A stretch of 64,000 bases of DNA from the NCBI GenBank assembly GCA_903901915.1, contig CAIUSV010000009.1, positions 1-64,000 of the forward strand, written 5' to 3'. The translations under genes were made by a program, and so were the position numbers. Numbering within the stretch: position 1 is the stretch's first letter; each line of letters begins with the position of its first letter. Of the stretch, positions 7,301-15,892 are shown in pieces. This DNA is from an uncultured Rhodospirillaceae bacterium. GTDB lineage: Bacteria > Pseudomonadota > Alphaproteobacteria > Rhodospirillales > Magnetospirillaceae. The notes under the pieces were generated by a model, which saw nothing but the letters and a program-made list of their open reading frames with translations, was not told where the DNA came from and ran no database searches.

Positions 7301-8437
7301 ATGGACTGGCCACACATCGTTCGGCTTCTCCGCAAGACCTATCAGGAGAAGCAATACACCTTCGCGCAGCATCTGGGGGTCGATCAGGCTACCGTTTCCC
7401 GTTGGGAGAACGGCCGGCAGGTTCCGGCATCCCCCTATCGCGAGGTGCTGCTTTATCTGTTTGAAGGCGCCTCCGCTCCCGCCGAAGGCGGCAGGCCGGA
7501 CCTTGGCTCGCGCGCGGCCGAGGCGTTCGGCTCGTTCATGGCATCGGCCGCCTTCGCCGCCGCGCCGGTGGCTCTTTTTCTCCTCGATCTCGATTTCCGC
7601 CTGGTCACCGTCAATGCCCGCCTGTCCGAGATCATCGGTCGGGCGACCGATGGTCATGCCGGGCGCCGCCTGTCCGAAGTTCTGGGCGAGATGGGGACCA
7701 GATTGGAGGCGTGGCTGCCCGGCGTCGTCGCGAGCGGCGTGGGGGCCGACGTCATCGAGCTTGCCGGAATGTCGCCGGTCGGATCGGGCCGGCGGATATG
7801 CCGGTGGACGTGCGGCCTTCAGCCGGTGCGACGCGAGGATGGAACCCTGCTTGGCATCTGTGGGGCGATCACCCCCCATTCGGGACGGGGTGCCGTCGTC
7901 CGGCCGGATGTCGCCGCGCCGAAGGCCCCCTTGGCCGACGACGGCTGGTTGAGTTCGATTGCCGATGTCGCCCCGTATGGCATCGTCGTGCTGCGACGGC
8001 TGAGTCGGCGAGATGGTGCCGCCGACCCCGACGACTTCCGCTGTCTGTTCGCCAATGCCCGGGCGGCCAACTTTCTCGATCTGAGCAAGGACAATCTCGC
8101 CTTGCTGCATCGTCCGCCGCCGCCCCTTGGGGACTGGAGCGTCCTGCGGCGTTGCGCCGAGGTCCTGGGGTCGGGCCGCGGCCGTGACATCATGCTTGCC
8201 CACAAGACCGCGGAAGGCTGCGGCTGGTACCTCTACACCATCAAGCCGCATGGGCGTGGGGTCGTCGTGTTCATGACCGACGTTTCGGGCCACTACCCGT
8301 CGTGCGGCATGAGCGCCGATATGGTTCCCGACGGCGTCGTCATCGTGTCCGAAAGCGATCCGATTCGATCCGCCGATTTCATTTCGGCGGCAGGGGCGGG
8401 ATGGTCGGCCTCGGAAAATCAAGTCCGACCGCTATGA
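7301..8437 (+). CDS. XRE-type HTH protein with two PAS-like domains
   Basis: A cytoplasmic protein of 378 residues from the ATG at 7301. The N-terminal XRE helix-turn-helix is clear (FAQHLGVDQATVSRWENGR). A PAS-like domain follows (FLLDLDFRLVTVNARLSEIIGR), then a second PAS-like region near the C-terminus (NARAANFLDLS, later WYLYTIKPHGRGVVVFMTD). It is probably a ligand- or redox-responsive transcription factor. The frame is open back to a TTG at 7211 and has an ATG at 7238, but neither has a good ribosome site, and XRE domains normally begin near the N-terminus. Its 3' end overlaps the convergent HD-GYP gene by 59 bp. Confidence 0.78.
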   Translation: MDWPHIVRLLRKTYQEKQYTFAQHLGVDQATVSRWENGRQVPASPYREVLLYLFEGASAPAEGGRPDLGSRAAEAFGSFMASAAFAAAPVALFLLDLDFRLVTVNARLSEIIGRATDGHAGRRLSEVLGEMGTRLEAWLPGVVASGVGADVIELAGMSPVGSGRRICRWTCGLQPVRREDGTLLGICGAITPHSGRGAVVRPDVAAPKAPLADDGWLSSIADVAPYGIVVLRRLSRRDGAADPDDFRCLFANARAANFLDLSKDNLALLHRPPPPLGDWSVLRRCAEVLGSGRGRDIMLAHKTAEGCGWYLYTIKPHGRGVVVFMTDVSGHYPSCGMSADMVPDGVVIVSESDPIRSADFISAAGAGWSASENQVRPL

Positions 8438-9461
8438 GGTCGAGGATCTGGCCGATATCCTCCGCCGCCGCGAATAGGGCATCGACGCAGGAGGGGTCGA
8501 AGTGGCGGCCGCGATTGTCGTTGACGTAATCCCAGGCCCGCTCGGGCGGCCATGCCGCCTTGTAGGGGCGGGGAGAGGTCAGGGCATCGAAGACGTCGGC
8601 CAGGGCCACGATCCGTCCGGCCAGGGGGATGTCGTTGCCGCGCAGGCCGCGGGGATAGCCGGTCCCATCCACCCTTTCGTGGTGGCAATGCGCGATTTCC
8701 GCCGCGAGTTGGAGCAGCGGAGACGTACTGCCGTCAAGGATCTCGCGGCCGTAGCGGCTGTGGCGCTTCATCACCTGCAATTCGTCCTCGTCCAGCGGCC
8801 CGGGTTTGAGCAGGATCATATCGGGGATGCCCACTTTGCCGACGTCATGCAACGGCGCGGCGGTGAAGATGAATTCCACCTCCGCGGACGACAGTCCCAG
8901 CCGCTCGGCGATGAGGCGTGAATAGCGGGCCATGCGGACCAGATGGCTGCCTGTCTCGGGGTCGCGATGTTCGGCGGCCCGAGCCAGGAACAAAATGGCC
9001 TCGCGCTCCCGTTCGACCAGTTGGCGGGTGGCCCTGCGGACCTCGGCGGCCAGCCATTGCGACTGGTCGCCGAGCGCTTTGTGGGCCTGATAGGCGCCCA
9101 GCACGTTGCGCACCCGTGCCAGGAACTCCACGGCATCGACCGGCTTGTTGAGAAAGTCGGTCGCTCCCAGTTGCAGGGCCATGTAGCGGACGTCGCGGAC
9201 CTCGGACGACGTCACCATGATGATCGGAATCTCGGATTTGGCCTGATGATCACGAAAGGCTTCGATGAAGTGAAGCCCGTCCGGAGCGGGCATGCAGTAA
9301 TCGACGACGATGAGATCGATATCGTTATCGTTATTGATACACCAGGGCAATGCCACGGCAGATTGGCGAAACGTCACCACATCGCAGTCGGGGATGCTCT
9401 TGACCAGCCCGGCCATGAACGAAAGCGAACTTTCGCTGTCATCGATGATGGCGACCCTCAT
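8379..9461 (-). CDS. Response regulator with HD-GYP c-di-GMP phosphodiesterase domain
   Basis: A 360-residue RpfG-like protein expected to hydrolyse cyclic di-GMP under phosphorelay control. The receiver has D7/D8, acceptor D54 (VVDYCMP) and Lys in LNKPVD. The HD-GYP domain has HDVGKVGIP (H205, D206), HHERVDGTGYP (260-270) and GRIVALADVFDALTS, all intact. The start at 9461 is supported by GAGGCG upstream; the longer frame begins nine codons earlier. The C-terminal 20 codons are read antisense to the end of the HTH-PAS gene. It sits near the che operon and could tune motility. No kinase partner is adjacent. Confidence 0.93.
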   Translation of the reverse strand: MRVAIIDDSESSLSFMAGLVKSIPDCDVVTFRQSAVALPWCINNDNDIDLIVVDYCMPAPDGLHFIEAFRDHQAKSEIPIIMVTSSEVRDVRYMALQLGATDFLNKPVDAVEFLARVRNVLGAYQAHKALGDQSQWLAAEVRRATRQLVEREREAILFLARAAEHRDPETGSHLVRMARYSRLIAERLGLSSAEVEFIFTAAPLHDVGKVGIPDMILLKPGPLDEDELQVMKRHSRYGREILDGSTSPLLQLAAEIAHCHHERVDGTGYPRGLRGNDIPLAGRIVALADVFDALTSPRPYKAAWPPERAWDYVNDNRGRHFDPSCVDALFAAAEDIGQILDLIAVGLDFPRPTIPPLPPK

Positions 9462-9614
9462 GGTCCGCGCCTCATGCGGTTGGTGCACAAGACACGACTC
9501 TAGCCGATCACGGTCGTCACCCCGGCCTTCACTTTGGAAGGAGCCGCCGTTTGCTCATCTCTCCCGGCATTTCCCCCTTTTGGATGAATCGGGGGGGCGC
9601 TTGCCCCTGTCCCG

Positions 9615-10073
9615 TCAGTGGTCTTCGTAGTCGCCCTTGTCGGCCGCGGCATGGCAGGCGGGACAATTGGATCTGGTCACCACATCGGGTCGCTTCCAGA
9701 TACTGGCGGGCAGATCGTGCTTGCGCAGAAACGGGGCGGTTTGGGTAATGCGCAGCGGTGTCGAGCCCGGATCCAGCCGGCGCATCACCTTGGCCCCCAT
9801 CCTGCCGCCGCCGGTATCGGCGGCCCCTTCCATCAGCACCTTGCGGATATGCGCCGCCTTGTCGGGCGCCATGGTGGCGTTGTCGCCGAAATGGTCGGCG
9901 AGCGTGTCCATGATCCCCCCCCATGACCGTGCGGGCAGGAAGGCGGGCTGGAAGACCATGTGGCACTCGCCGCAGGCTTTGACGGTCAGGGGGTCGGTCA
10001 CCGGCGGGGCATATCCGGCGCGGGCGGGACCGGCGAGGAGGGCGAGGCCCAGGGCGAGAACGAGTTTCTTCAT
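9615..10073 (-). CDS. Diheme cytochrome c (DHC family)
   Basis: A 152-residue exported cytochrome with a Sec signal peptide (LALGLALLAGPARA) and two heme-binding sites, CGECH (C34-H38) and CPACH (C137-H141). Size and CXXCH placement match the DHC family, which in Rhodobacter-type clusters accompanies a membrane cytochrome b and the oxygen-binding cytochrome SHP. It lies 12 bp after the fused b561-SHP gene and is surely co-transcribed. It probably passes electrons from the membrane b-type cytochrome to the SHP domain. Start supported by AAGGAA upstream. Confidence 0.9.
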   Translation of the reverse strand: MKKLVLALGLALLAGPARAGYAPPVTDPLTVKACGECHMVFQPAFLPARSWGGIMDTLADHFGDNATMAPDKAAHIRKVLMEGAADTGGGRMGAKVMRRLDPGSTPLRITQTAPFLRKHDLPASIWKRPDVVTRSNCPACHAAADKGDYEDH

Positions 10074-10085
10074 GATGGCGATTCC

Positions 10086-10952
10086 TTATCTGGACGCCAG
10101 GAAGGTGATGTAATCACCCTTTTCCTGGGCGGTGCAGGCACGGCCCAGGACCGTTTGGCAGTCGCGGGCAAAGCGTTCCTCGACCTTGGCCGCGTCGGTG
10201 AAACGTTTGGGATTGGCCGAGACCGCCACCGGGTCGATCAGCCGGCCGGTCTTGGCGTGACGGCCGCTGGCGGTGGGGTTGGTGGTGTGGCAGGTGGCGC
10301 AGGAGGCGAAATCGGGACTGGCGCTGTTCCGGGAGAGATAGAGCGCCTCGCCGCGCGCGGCCGAAAACGGCGCCGGGGCCTGCTGGGCATAGGCGGCCAG
10401 GATCGCCGCGCGGGCCGGGTCGGCGGCCTGGGCCTGCGCCTGCGCCGATGCCGGCAGCATGAGCATGGCCATGATCGCCGCCGCCGCTCCGCCGCTCAGG
10501 TAATCGCGGATACGTTTTCCCTGGAAGATCCAGGCGATGATGGCGGTGTGGGCGATAATCAGCCACAGACCGAGCTGGACCATGCCTTCGTGCAGATCCT
10601 CGGCGGCGGGAAGGCCATCGGCGATCACCCCGGATATCGCCCCCAGCGCCAGCGCCGGCAACAGCAAGGCGGCCATGATGGCGAACAAGGGATTGCGCCC
10701 CGGCTTGCCCGCCAGCTTGGCGCGGATGGCGCTCAACGACGGGCGCGGCAGCCGCAGCGGGCCGGTGGCGGAGCCGAGCAGCGCCAGGATCAGCCTGGAG
10801 GCGAGGGCGGTCAGCACCCAATATCCGGCGAAGACATGCATCCGGTAAGTGTCTTCGTCGCCGGTGACATAGGCGACCACGAAGCCTCCGGCCAAGGCGG
10901 CATGCCACAGCCGCAACAAGGTGAACTCCATCCGCGGAGAGAGGCGAATCAT
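10086..10952 (-). CDS. Cytochrome b561 fused to SHP-type (DUF1924) cytochrome c
   Basis: A 288-residue fusion. Residues 1-150 form a four-helix b561-type domain with candidate heme ligands H17, H39, H121 and H135. A hydrophobic, signal-like stretch ending in Ala-X-Ala (about 155-172) leads to a periplasmic monoheme domain with CATCH (C218-H222). The tail has NPKRFTD and two cysteines (C265, C273) typical of SHP, the sphaeroides heme protein that binds O2 and NO. In the described clusters b-type cytochrome and SHP are separate genes; here one chain would carry quinol oxidation and the SHP heme. Start at 10952: GGAGG upstream and ATGA overlap with the 41-residue gene before it. Electron partner: the DHC downstream. 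Confidence 0.9.
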   Translation of the reverse strand: MIRLSPRMEFTLLRLWHAALAGGFVVAYVTGDEDTYRMHVFAGYWVLTALASRLILALLGSATGPLRLPRPSLSAIRAKLAGKPGRNPLFAIMAALLLPALALGAISGVIADGLPAAEDLHEGMVQLGLWLIIAHTAIIAWIFQGKRIRDYLSGGAAAAIMAMLMLPASAQAQAQAADPARAAILAAYAQQAPAPFSAARGEALYLSRNSASPDFASCATCHTTNPTASGRHAKTGRLIDPVAVSANPKRFTDAAKVEERFARDCQTVLGRACTAQEKGDYITFLASR

Positions 10953-11074
10953 CGCGACGCCTCCGAATAGTTGGTGTCCTGGACGGGGACCTTGGCCGAG
11001 GCGGCGTAACCGAAGGCGAAAATCGCGACGATCACCGTCGCCGCCAGACCCTGTAGTATCATCCTGCCGATCAT
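10949..11074 (-). CDS. 41-residue single-span membrane peptide
   Basis: A short frame with GGGAG 7 nt before its ATG. It encodes one hydrophobic helix (about residues 5-25, MILQGLAATVIVAIFAFGYA) and a short polar tail ending NYSEASR. Its stop overlaps the ATG of the b561-SHP fusion as ATGA, so translation is probably coupled. It may be an accessory or assembly subunit of the cytochrome, as small single-helix subunits are for other respiratory complexes. That role is inferred from position and topology alone; I recognise no family. Confidence 0.7.
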   Translation of the reverse strand: MIGRMILQGLAATVIVAIFAFGYAASAKVPVQDTNYSEASR

Positions 11075-11188
11075 GGAAAATCTCCCGCTTGGGCTGTCCG
11101 TTCACGGCAACCTTAGGAAACGGCGACTGAACCGATGGTGACGAAGCCATTCATGGACCGTTCATCGAAACAAGATCAGGTTGGCCCA

Positions 11189-11485
11189 ATGAAATACGCG
11201 ATCGTCCTTCTTGCTCTGCTGCTGAGCGTCCCGGTTTCGGCCGACGAGCGCCGTGATCACGACGATGTCCGCCGCGCGGTGCAGAGCGGCGAGATTCTGC
11301 CGCTGTCGGCGGTGCTGGAGCGGGTCAACGCCGAATATTCCGGCGACCTGATCGAAGCTGAACTGGAACGCAAGCACGGCCAAGCGGTCTATGAAATCAA
11401 GCTGCTGACCAAGGACGGCCGGCTGTTGAAGCTGTACTATGACGCCCGTACCGCCGGTCGTATTTCGGCAAAGGAGCGGCCATGA
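11189..11485 (+). CDS. Exported PepSY-domain protein
   Basis: A 98-residue periplasmic protein: signal peptide (YAIVLLALLLSVPVSA) then one PepSY domain with VRRAVQSGEILPLSAVL and AVYEIKLLTKDGRLLKLYYDA. PepSY proteins often sit with two-component systems and may modulate the sensor. The chosen ATG has AGGTTGG upstream; a frame starting 54 bp earlier would bury the signal peptide. The stop overlaps the response regulator ATG (ATGA). It is divergent from the cytochrome genes. Confidence 0.85.
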   Translation: MKYAIVLLALLLSVPVSADERRDHDDVRRAVQSGEILPLSAVLERVNAEYSGDLIEAELERKHGQAVYEIKLLTKDGRLLKLYYDARTAGRISAKERP

Positions 11486-12153
11486 AGGTCCTGGTGGTCG
11501 AGGACGAGCCGCAATTGACCCTTCGCCTGCAACAGTCGCTGGAGGCGGCGGGCTTCGCCGTGGATTGCGCCTATGACGGCGAGGAGGGATTCTATCTCGG
11601 CGAGACCGAATCCTATGACGCGGCGGTGCTGGATCTGGGCCTGCCCAAGTTGGACGGCATCAGCGTGCTGGGGCGCTGGCGCGACGCCAGGCGCACCATG
11701 CCGGTGCTGGTGCTGACCGCACGCAACCGGTGGAGCGAGAAATCGGCGGCGTTCGCCGCCGGAGCCGACGACTATGTCACCAAGCCGTTCGAGATGGAGG
11801 AGGTCGTCACCCGCGTCCGCGCGCTGATCCGTCGCGCCGCCGGCCATTCATCGCCGGAAATCCGCTGCGGGCCGCTGCGTCTCGACACCCTGGCCGGCAA
11901 GGTCAGTCTGGACGGCATTCCGGTGCACCTGACCGCCCAGGAGTTCCGCATCCTCTCTTATCTCGCCCATCATCAGGGGCGGGTGGTGGGGCGGGGCGAA
12001 CTGGTCGAGCATGTCTATGACCGCAACGCCGACCCTGACTCCAACGTGCTTGACGTGCTGGTGGCCCGCATTCGCCGCAAGCTGAAGCTCGACATCATCC
12101 ATACCCTGCGTGGCCAGGGCTGGCGCATGGAGCCACCGTCCGATGCCGGCTAG
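11482..12153 (+). CDS. OmpR-family response regulator (QseB/PmrA-like)
   Basis: A 223-residue regulator with a receiver (acidic E7/D8, acceptor D51 in VLDLGLP, Thr in LTARN, Lys in VTKPF) and a C-terminal winged helix (LTAQEFRILSYLAHH, then VLDVLVARIRRKL, then IHTLRGQGWRM). It is paired with the next kinase gene, which starts inside its 3' end. Position across a short divergent gap from the 41-aa / b561-SHP / DHC genes suggests those are its targets. Similar regulator-kinase pairs accompany DHC/SHP genes elsewhere. Confidence 0.93.
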   Translation: MKVLVVEDEPQLTLRLQQSLEAAGFAVDCAYDGEEGFYLGETESYDAAVLDLGLPKLDGISVLGRWRDARRTMPVLVLTARNRWSEKSAAFAAGADDYVTKPFEMEEVVTRVRALIRRAAGHSSPEIRCGPLRLDTLAGKVSLDGIPVHLTAQEFRILSYLAHHQGRVVGRGELVEHVYDRNADPDSNVLDVLVARIRRKLKLDIIHTLRGQGWRMEPPSDAG

Positions 12154-13480
12154 CTCGCTTCGGCGGCGCCTGATCCTGGGGGCGACGCTGTGGCTGACCG
12201 TGGCGTTGGGTACCGGCGCGGTGGTGCTGGGCCATACTTTCCGCGACGCGGTCGAGAACAGCTTTCACGAACGGCTGGGGGCGTATCTGCGGGCGCTGTC
12301 GGCGGTGGTGGAGGTTGCGTCCGACGGCAGCGTCACCGTGGGCCGGCCGGTGGGGGAGCCACGTTTCGAGCAGGCCTATTCCGGTTGGTATTGGCAGGTT
12401 TCCGACGGCACGGAGGTCCGGACGCGGTCACGTTCCCTGTGGGATTTCGCCTTGCCGGTGGGCGGCGAGGCGGCCCTTGGCGGGGTGCGGATCCGTCAGG
12501 ACATGGGGCCGCGCGGCGAAAGATTGGAAATGGTCGAGCGCGATCTGCTGTTTTCCGGTGGCACAAGGCCATTGCACCTGATCATCGCGGCCAGCCGTCA
12601 GGAGATCGACGCCGAGGTCGGCCGCTTCGATCTGCTGCTGGCGGTGGCGCTGGGCGTGCTCGGCCTGGGGCTGCTGGGTGCCATCGCGTTGCAGGTAGGC
12701 TATGGCTTGCGGCCGCTGAAGCGGTTGGTGGGCGAGCTGGAGACGCTGCGGTCGTCGGGCGGGCGTATTCTCGGCGACTACCCCGCCGAGGTCGCGCCGC
12801 TGGTCACGGCCATGAATCAGGTGTTGGATCACGATTCCCAACTGATCGAGCGCGCCCGCGCCCATGTCGGCAATCTCGCCCATGGGCTGAAGACGCCGCT
12901 GGCGGTGCTGGAGGCCGAGCTGGCCAGCGGCGCCCCGGATTCCTTGGTCCTGGGCGGGCAGTTGGAGCGGCTCAACCGGCTGGTCGATATCCACCTCAGC
13001 CGCGCCCGCGCCGCGGCGATGGCGGCGGAGCCCGGAGCGCCGGTAACCGCGGTGGGGGAGGTGGCCTCCGACATCGCCGCCGCCTTGCGCAAGATCTACG
13101 CCGAACGCCGCCTGACCATCGTGGTGGATTGCGCCGCCGCGGCCCGCATTGCCGGCAATTCCGACGATATCGCGGAAATTCTCGGCAATCTCATGGACAA
13201 CGCCTGTAAATGGGCCGCCGGCCGGGTGGTCGTCTCGGCTGACGCGGTGTCCTTTGCCGTCGAGGATGACGGCCCCGGCCTTTCGCCCCAGCAGGCGGAA
13301 GCGGTCATGCGGCGGGGATTTCGCCTGGACGAAAGCGCGCCGGGGTCGGGACTGGGGCTGGCGATCGTCGCCGATCTGGTGGGGATGATGGGGTTGACCC
13401 TGGCGTTCAGCCGCTCCGATCTCGGCGGTCTGCGCGTGCAGGTTTCCCAGCCCCCCGGCCCGCGCCCCGCCGAGGCTTGA
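12143..13480 (+). CDS. Sensor histidine kinase (QseC/PhoQ-like)
   Basis: A 445-residue membrane kinase. TM1 at about 9-31, a periplasmic sensor of about 130 residues, TM2 at about 163-186, a short HAMP-like linker, then the dimerisation helix with LAHGLKTPL (phospho-acceptor H247). The ATPase shows N box GNLMDNACKWA, VEDDGPGL and GSGLGLAIVADL. The start ATG at 12143 lies within the last codons of the response regulator gene, giving tight coupling. With the upstream PepSY protein it forms a likely three-part sensing unit. The signal is unknown. Confidence 0.92.
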   Translation: MPASSLRRRLILGATLWLTVALGTGAVVLGHTFRDAVENSFHERLGAYLRALSAVVEVASDGSVTVGRPVGEPRFEQAYSGWYWQVSDGTEVRTRSRSLWDFALPVGGEAALGGVRIRQDMGPRGERLEMVERDLLFSGGTRPLHLIIAASRQEIDAEVGRFDLLLAVALGVLGLGLLGAIALQVGYGLRPLKRLVGELETLRSSGGRILGDYPAEVAPLVTAMNQVLDHDSQLIERARAHVGNLAHGLKTPLAVLEAELASGAPDSLVLGGQLERLNRLVDIHLSRARAAAMAAEPGAPVTAVGEVASDIAAALRKIYAERRLTIVVDCAAAARIAGNSDDIAEILGNLMDNACKWAAGRVVVSADAVSFAVEDDGPGLSPQQAEAVMRRGFRLDESAPGSGLGLAIVADLVGMMGLTLAFSRSDLGGLRVQVSQPPGPRPAEA

Positions 13481-13562
13481 ACTGCCCAGCGGGCTTCCGC
13501 GCCTCGGCCGCCGATGCTATGCTCCGCGACATCTTGAGGTCGAACGGTAGGGGTGGAACAAC

Positions 13563-14675
13563 GTGTTGACGGAAGCGGCCGCCGAACGGGTCGAATGCGT
13601 CGTCATCGGCGCCGGCGTCGTCGGGCTGGCGGTGGCGCGCCATCTGGCGGGCTCCGGGCGCGAGGTCGTGGTGCTGGAGGCGGCCGGCGCCATCGGCACC
13701 GGCATATCGTCGCGCAATTCCGAGGTCATCCACGCCGGCATGTACTATCCGGAAGGTAGCCTGAAGGCGCGGCTGTGCGTCGCCGGTAACCGGATGCTGC
13801 GTGATTTCGCCGCCGACCGGGGTGTGCCGTTCCGCATGGTGGGCAAGCTGATCGTCGCCACCTCGGCCGAGGAAGAGGCGCAGTTGGCAGCCATCCTTGC
13901 CCGTGGCCGAGCCAACGGCGTCGAGGATCTGGCGGCGATTCCGGCGGCCGAGGCTAGGGCCATGGAACCGCACCTGTCCTGCACCGCCGCGCTGTGGTCG
14001 CCATCCACCGGCATCATCGACAGCCATGCCCTGATGCTGGCCTTGCAGGGCGAGGCCGAGGCGGCGGGAGCCTCGATCGCCTTCAGGTCGCCGGTAACGG
14101 GCGGCCGGTCCGCCGAGGGCGGTGGTACCCTGGTGGCGGTGGGCGGCGCCGAACCCATGACCCTGCTGGCCGGGCGTGTGGTGGTCGCGGCCGGTCTGGC
14201 CGCGCCGGCGGTGGGGGCGGCCCTGGGGCTGGTCAACGTGCCGAAGGGCTATCTGTGCAAGGGCAACTATTTCGGAATGACCGGCCGCTGTCCGTTTTCA
14301 CGGCTGGTCTATCCGGTGCCGGTGGCCGCCGGCCTGGGGGTGCATTTCACCCTCGATCTGGGGGGGCAGGGCCGCTTCGGTCCCGACGTGGAATGGACCC
14401 CGCACGAGGATTACACCGTCGATCCCCGCCGGGGGGAATCGTTCTACGCCGCCATCCGCCGTTATTGGCCGGGTCTGGCCGACGGCGCGCTGGAGCCGGC
14501 CTATGCCGGCATCCGGCCGAAAATTCAGGCGCCGGGCGAGCCCGCGCGCGATTTCGCCATCCACGGTCCCGCCGAGACCGGCGCGGCCGGGGTGGCGGCA
14601 CTTTATGGTATCGAGAGTCCGGGGCTGACGTCCTGCCTTGCCATCGCCCGGCATGTGGGGGAGTTGCTGGCATGA
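13563..14675 (+). CDS. FAD-dependent oxidoreductase, LhgO (L-2-hydroxyglutarate dehydrogenase)-like
   Basis: A 370-residue DAO-fold flavoenzyme. The dinucleotide site is [17 protein letters not shown] with an acidic ribose anchor (VVVLEA). The run [21 protein letters not shown] is the hallmark of the L-2-hydroxyglutarate dehydrogenase family. It likely oxidises an L-2-hydroxy acid and feeds electrons to the respiratory chain. The start is GTG. The stop overlaps the next gene's ATG (ATGA). Substrate is inferred from family, not proven. Confidence 0.88.
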   Translation: MLTEAAAERVECVVIGAGVVGLAVARHLAGSGREVVVLEAAGAIGTGISSRNSEVIHAGMYYPEGSLKARLCVAGNRMLRDFAADRGVPFRMVGKLIVATSAEEEAQLAAILARGRANGVEDLAAIPAAEARAMEPHLSCTAALWSPSTGIIDSHALMLALQGEAEAAGASIAFRSPVTGGRSAEGGGTLVAVGGAEPMTLLAGRVVVAAGLAAPAVGAALGLVNVPKGYLCKGNYFGMTGRCPFSRLVYPVPVAAGLGVHFTLDLGGQGRFGPDVEWTPHEDYTVDPRRGESFYAAIRRYWPGLADGALEPAYAGIRPKIQAPGEPARDFAIHGPAETGAAGVAALYGIESPGLTSCLAIARHVGELLA

Positions 14676-15886
14676 AGATGGTTTCCGCCCTGCTGGGGGT
14701 GTTGCTGCTGGCCTCGCCGGCCGTGGCGCTGGATCGGCCACGCGACTTCATCCCGCCGCGCCCTGAACTGATCCCCAATTTCCGCGAACAGACCCGCACC
14801 GTGGTCACCGAACTGGCGAGCTACGCCAAGCGGCGCAATCCCAATTTCCAGGTGCTGATGCGCGGTGGCATCGAGTTGCTGGTCAAGGGCGAGGCCGAGA
14901 TTGCCTGGGACGAACTGCACGACCCCGCCGGGGTCAACTTCATCAAGCGACTGCCGTTGCGCGCGGCGTTCCGGCCGCTGATCAAGGCGCTGGACGGTAT
15001 CGTCATCGACGGCCTGGCGTGTGGCCCCTATCGATTCGACAAGCCGCTGGCCGAGGTGATCCAGGCGCGCAAGGATCTGGACGCCGAACTGGAACACGAA
15101 CGCCTCCAGGGCATCCATCGGCCGGCGGTGCCGTTGCAGATGGGGCCGTTCAGCAATGACCCCAAGGTGGAATTGCGCAAGGCTGCCGAGATCAAGCAGA
15201 TGCAGATGCGGGCCGAATTGCAGCGCCGCGAGATCTATGCCATCGACGCCATGCGCGCCGACGGCCGTAACGTGCTGGCGGTCGAGCGGTGCGCCGACCA
15301 GGCCGAGGTCGAGGCCGCCTATCGCGTCGGCCAACGCGACCGGGTTCCGACCTTCGCCAAGGCCGGCAACGGCCCGCTGGACGAAGCGCCGCGCGCCCAT
15401 CCCGCCTTCGAGAACCCGGTCGAGGTCATGACCGTCGCCAACGCCCGGAACTGGCTGCCGATCCTGCGTTCCGACCGGTTCGGCACCAAGGGCAAGTTCA
15501 TCGAGGCCATCGCCAACACCAATTACGACGTGGTGGTGGTCGATGTCGCCCACCGCAGCGCCGATCTGCTGGTCAAGGCCGACATCGAGCGGCTGAAATT
15601 CAAGAAGCTGGGGCCGCGCCGACTGGTGCTGGCGGTGATGCCCATCGGCCGCGCCTTCGATTGGCGCTGGTACTGGCAGAAGGACTGGGATGTGGGCAAT
15701 CCCCCCTTCCTCTTCGCCCACGACGATAGCCCCGGGGTCTTCATCACCGACCTGGGCAACGCCGACTGGAAGGGCGTCCTGGGCAAGTACCTCGCCGGGG
15801 TGATGGATCTGGGCTTCGACGGGGTGATGTTCGACGACGTCGGGACCTATCTGTGGTTCGAGGAGCTGATGCCGCTGGATGGCTGA
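14672..15886 (+). CDS. Exported TM1410/GH114-like hypothetical protein
   Basis: A 404-residue exported protein with a signal peptide ([17 protein letters not shown]). Two separated segments match the TM1410 / endo-α-1,4-polygalactosaminidase-like barrel: [19 protein letters not shown] near the N-terminus and, near the C-terminus, [12 protein letters not shown] with [18 protein letters not shown]. Between them lies an insert of roughly 150 residues, rich in charged helical sequence. If active, it would cut an amino-sugar polymer in the periplasm or outside. The DD pair in FDDVG is a candidate catalytic site. ATGA overlap with the upstream oxidoreductase implies one operon. Function uncertain. 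Confidence 0.7.
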   Translation: MKMVSALLGVLLLASPAVALDRPRDFIPPRPELIPNFREQTRTVVTELASYAKRRNPNFQVLMRGGIELLVKGEAEIAWDELHDPAGVNFIKRLPLRAAFRPLIKALDGIVIDGLACGPYRFDKPLAEVIQARKDLDAELEHERLQGIHRPAVPLQMGPFSNDPKVELRKAAEIKQMQMRAELQRREIYAIDAMRADGRNVLAVERCADQAEVEAAYRVGQRDRVPTFAKAGNGPLDEAPRAHPAFENPVEVMTVANARNWLPILRSDRFGTKGKFIEAIANTNYDVVVVDVAHRSADLLVKADIERLKFKKLGPRRLVLAVMPIGRAFDWRWYWQKDWDVGNPPFLFAHDDSPGVFITDLGNADWKGVLGKYLAGVMDLGFDGVMFDDVGTYLWFEELMPLDG

Positions 15887-15892
15887 GACCCG

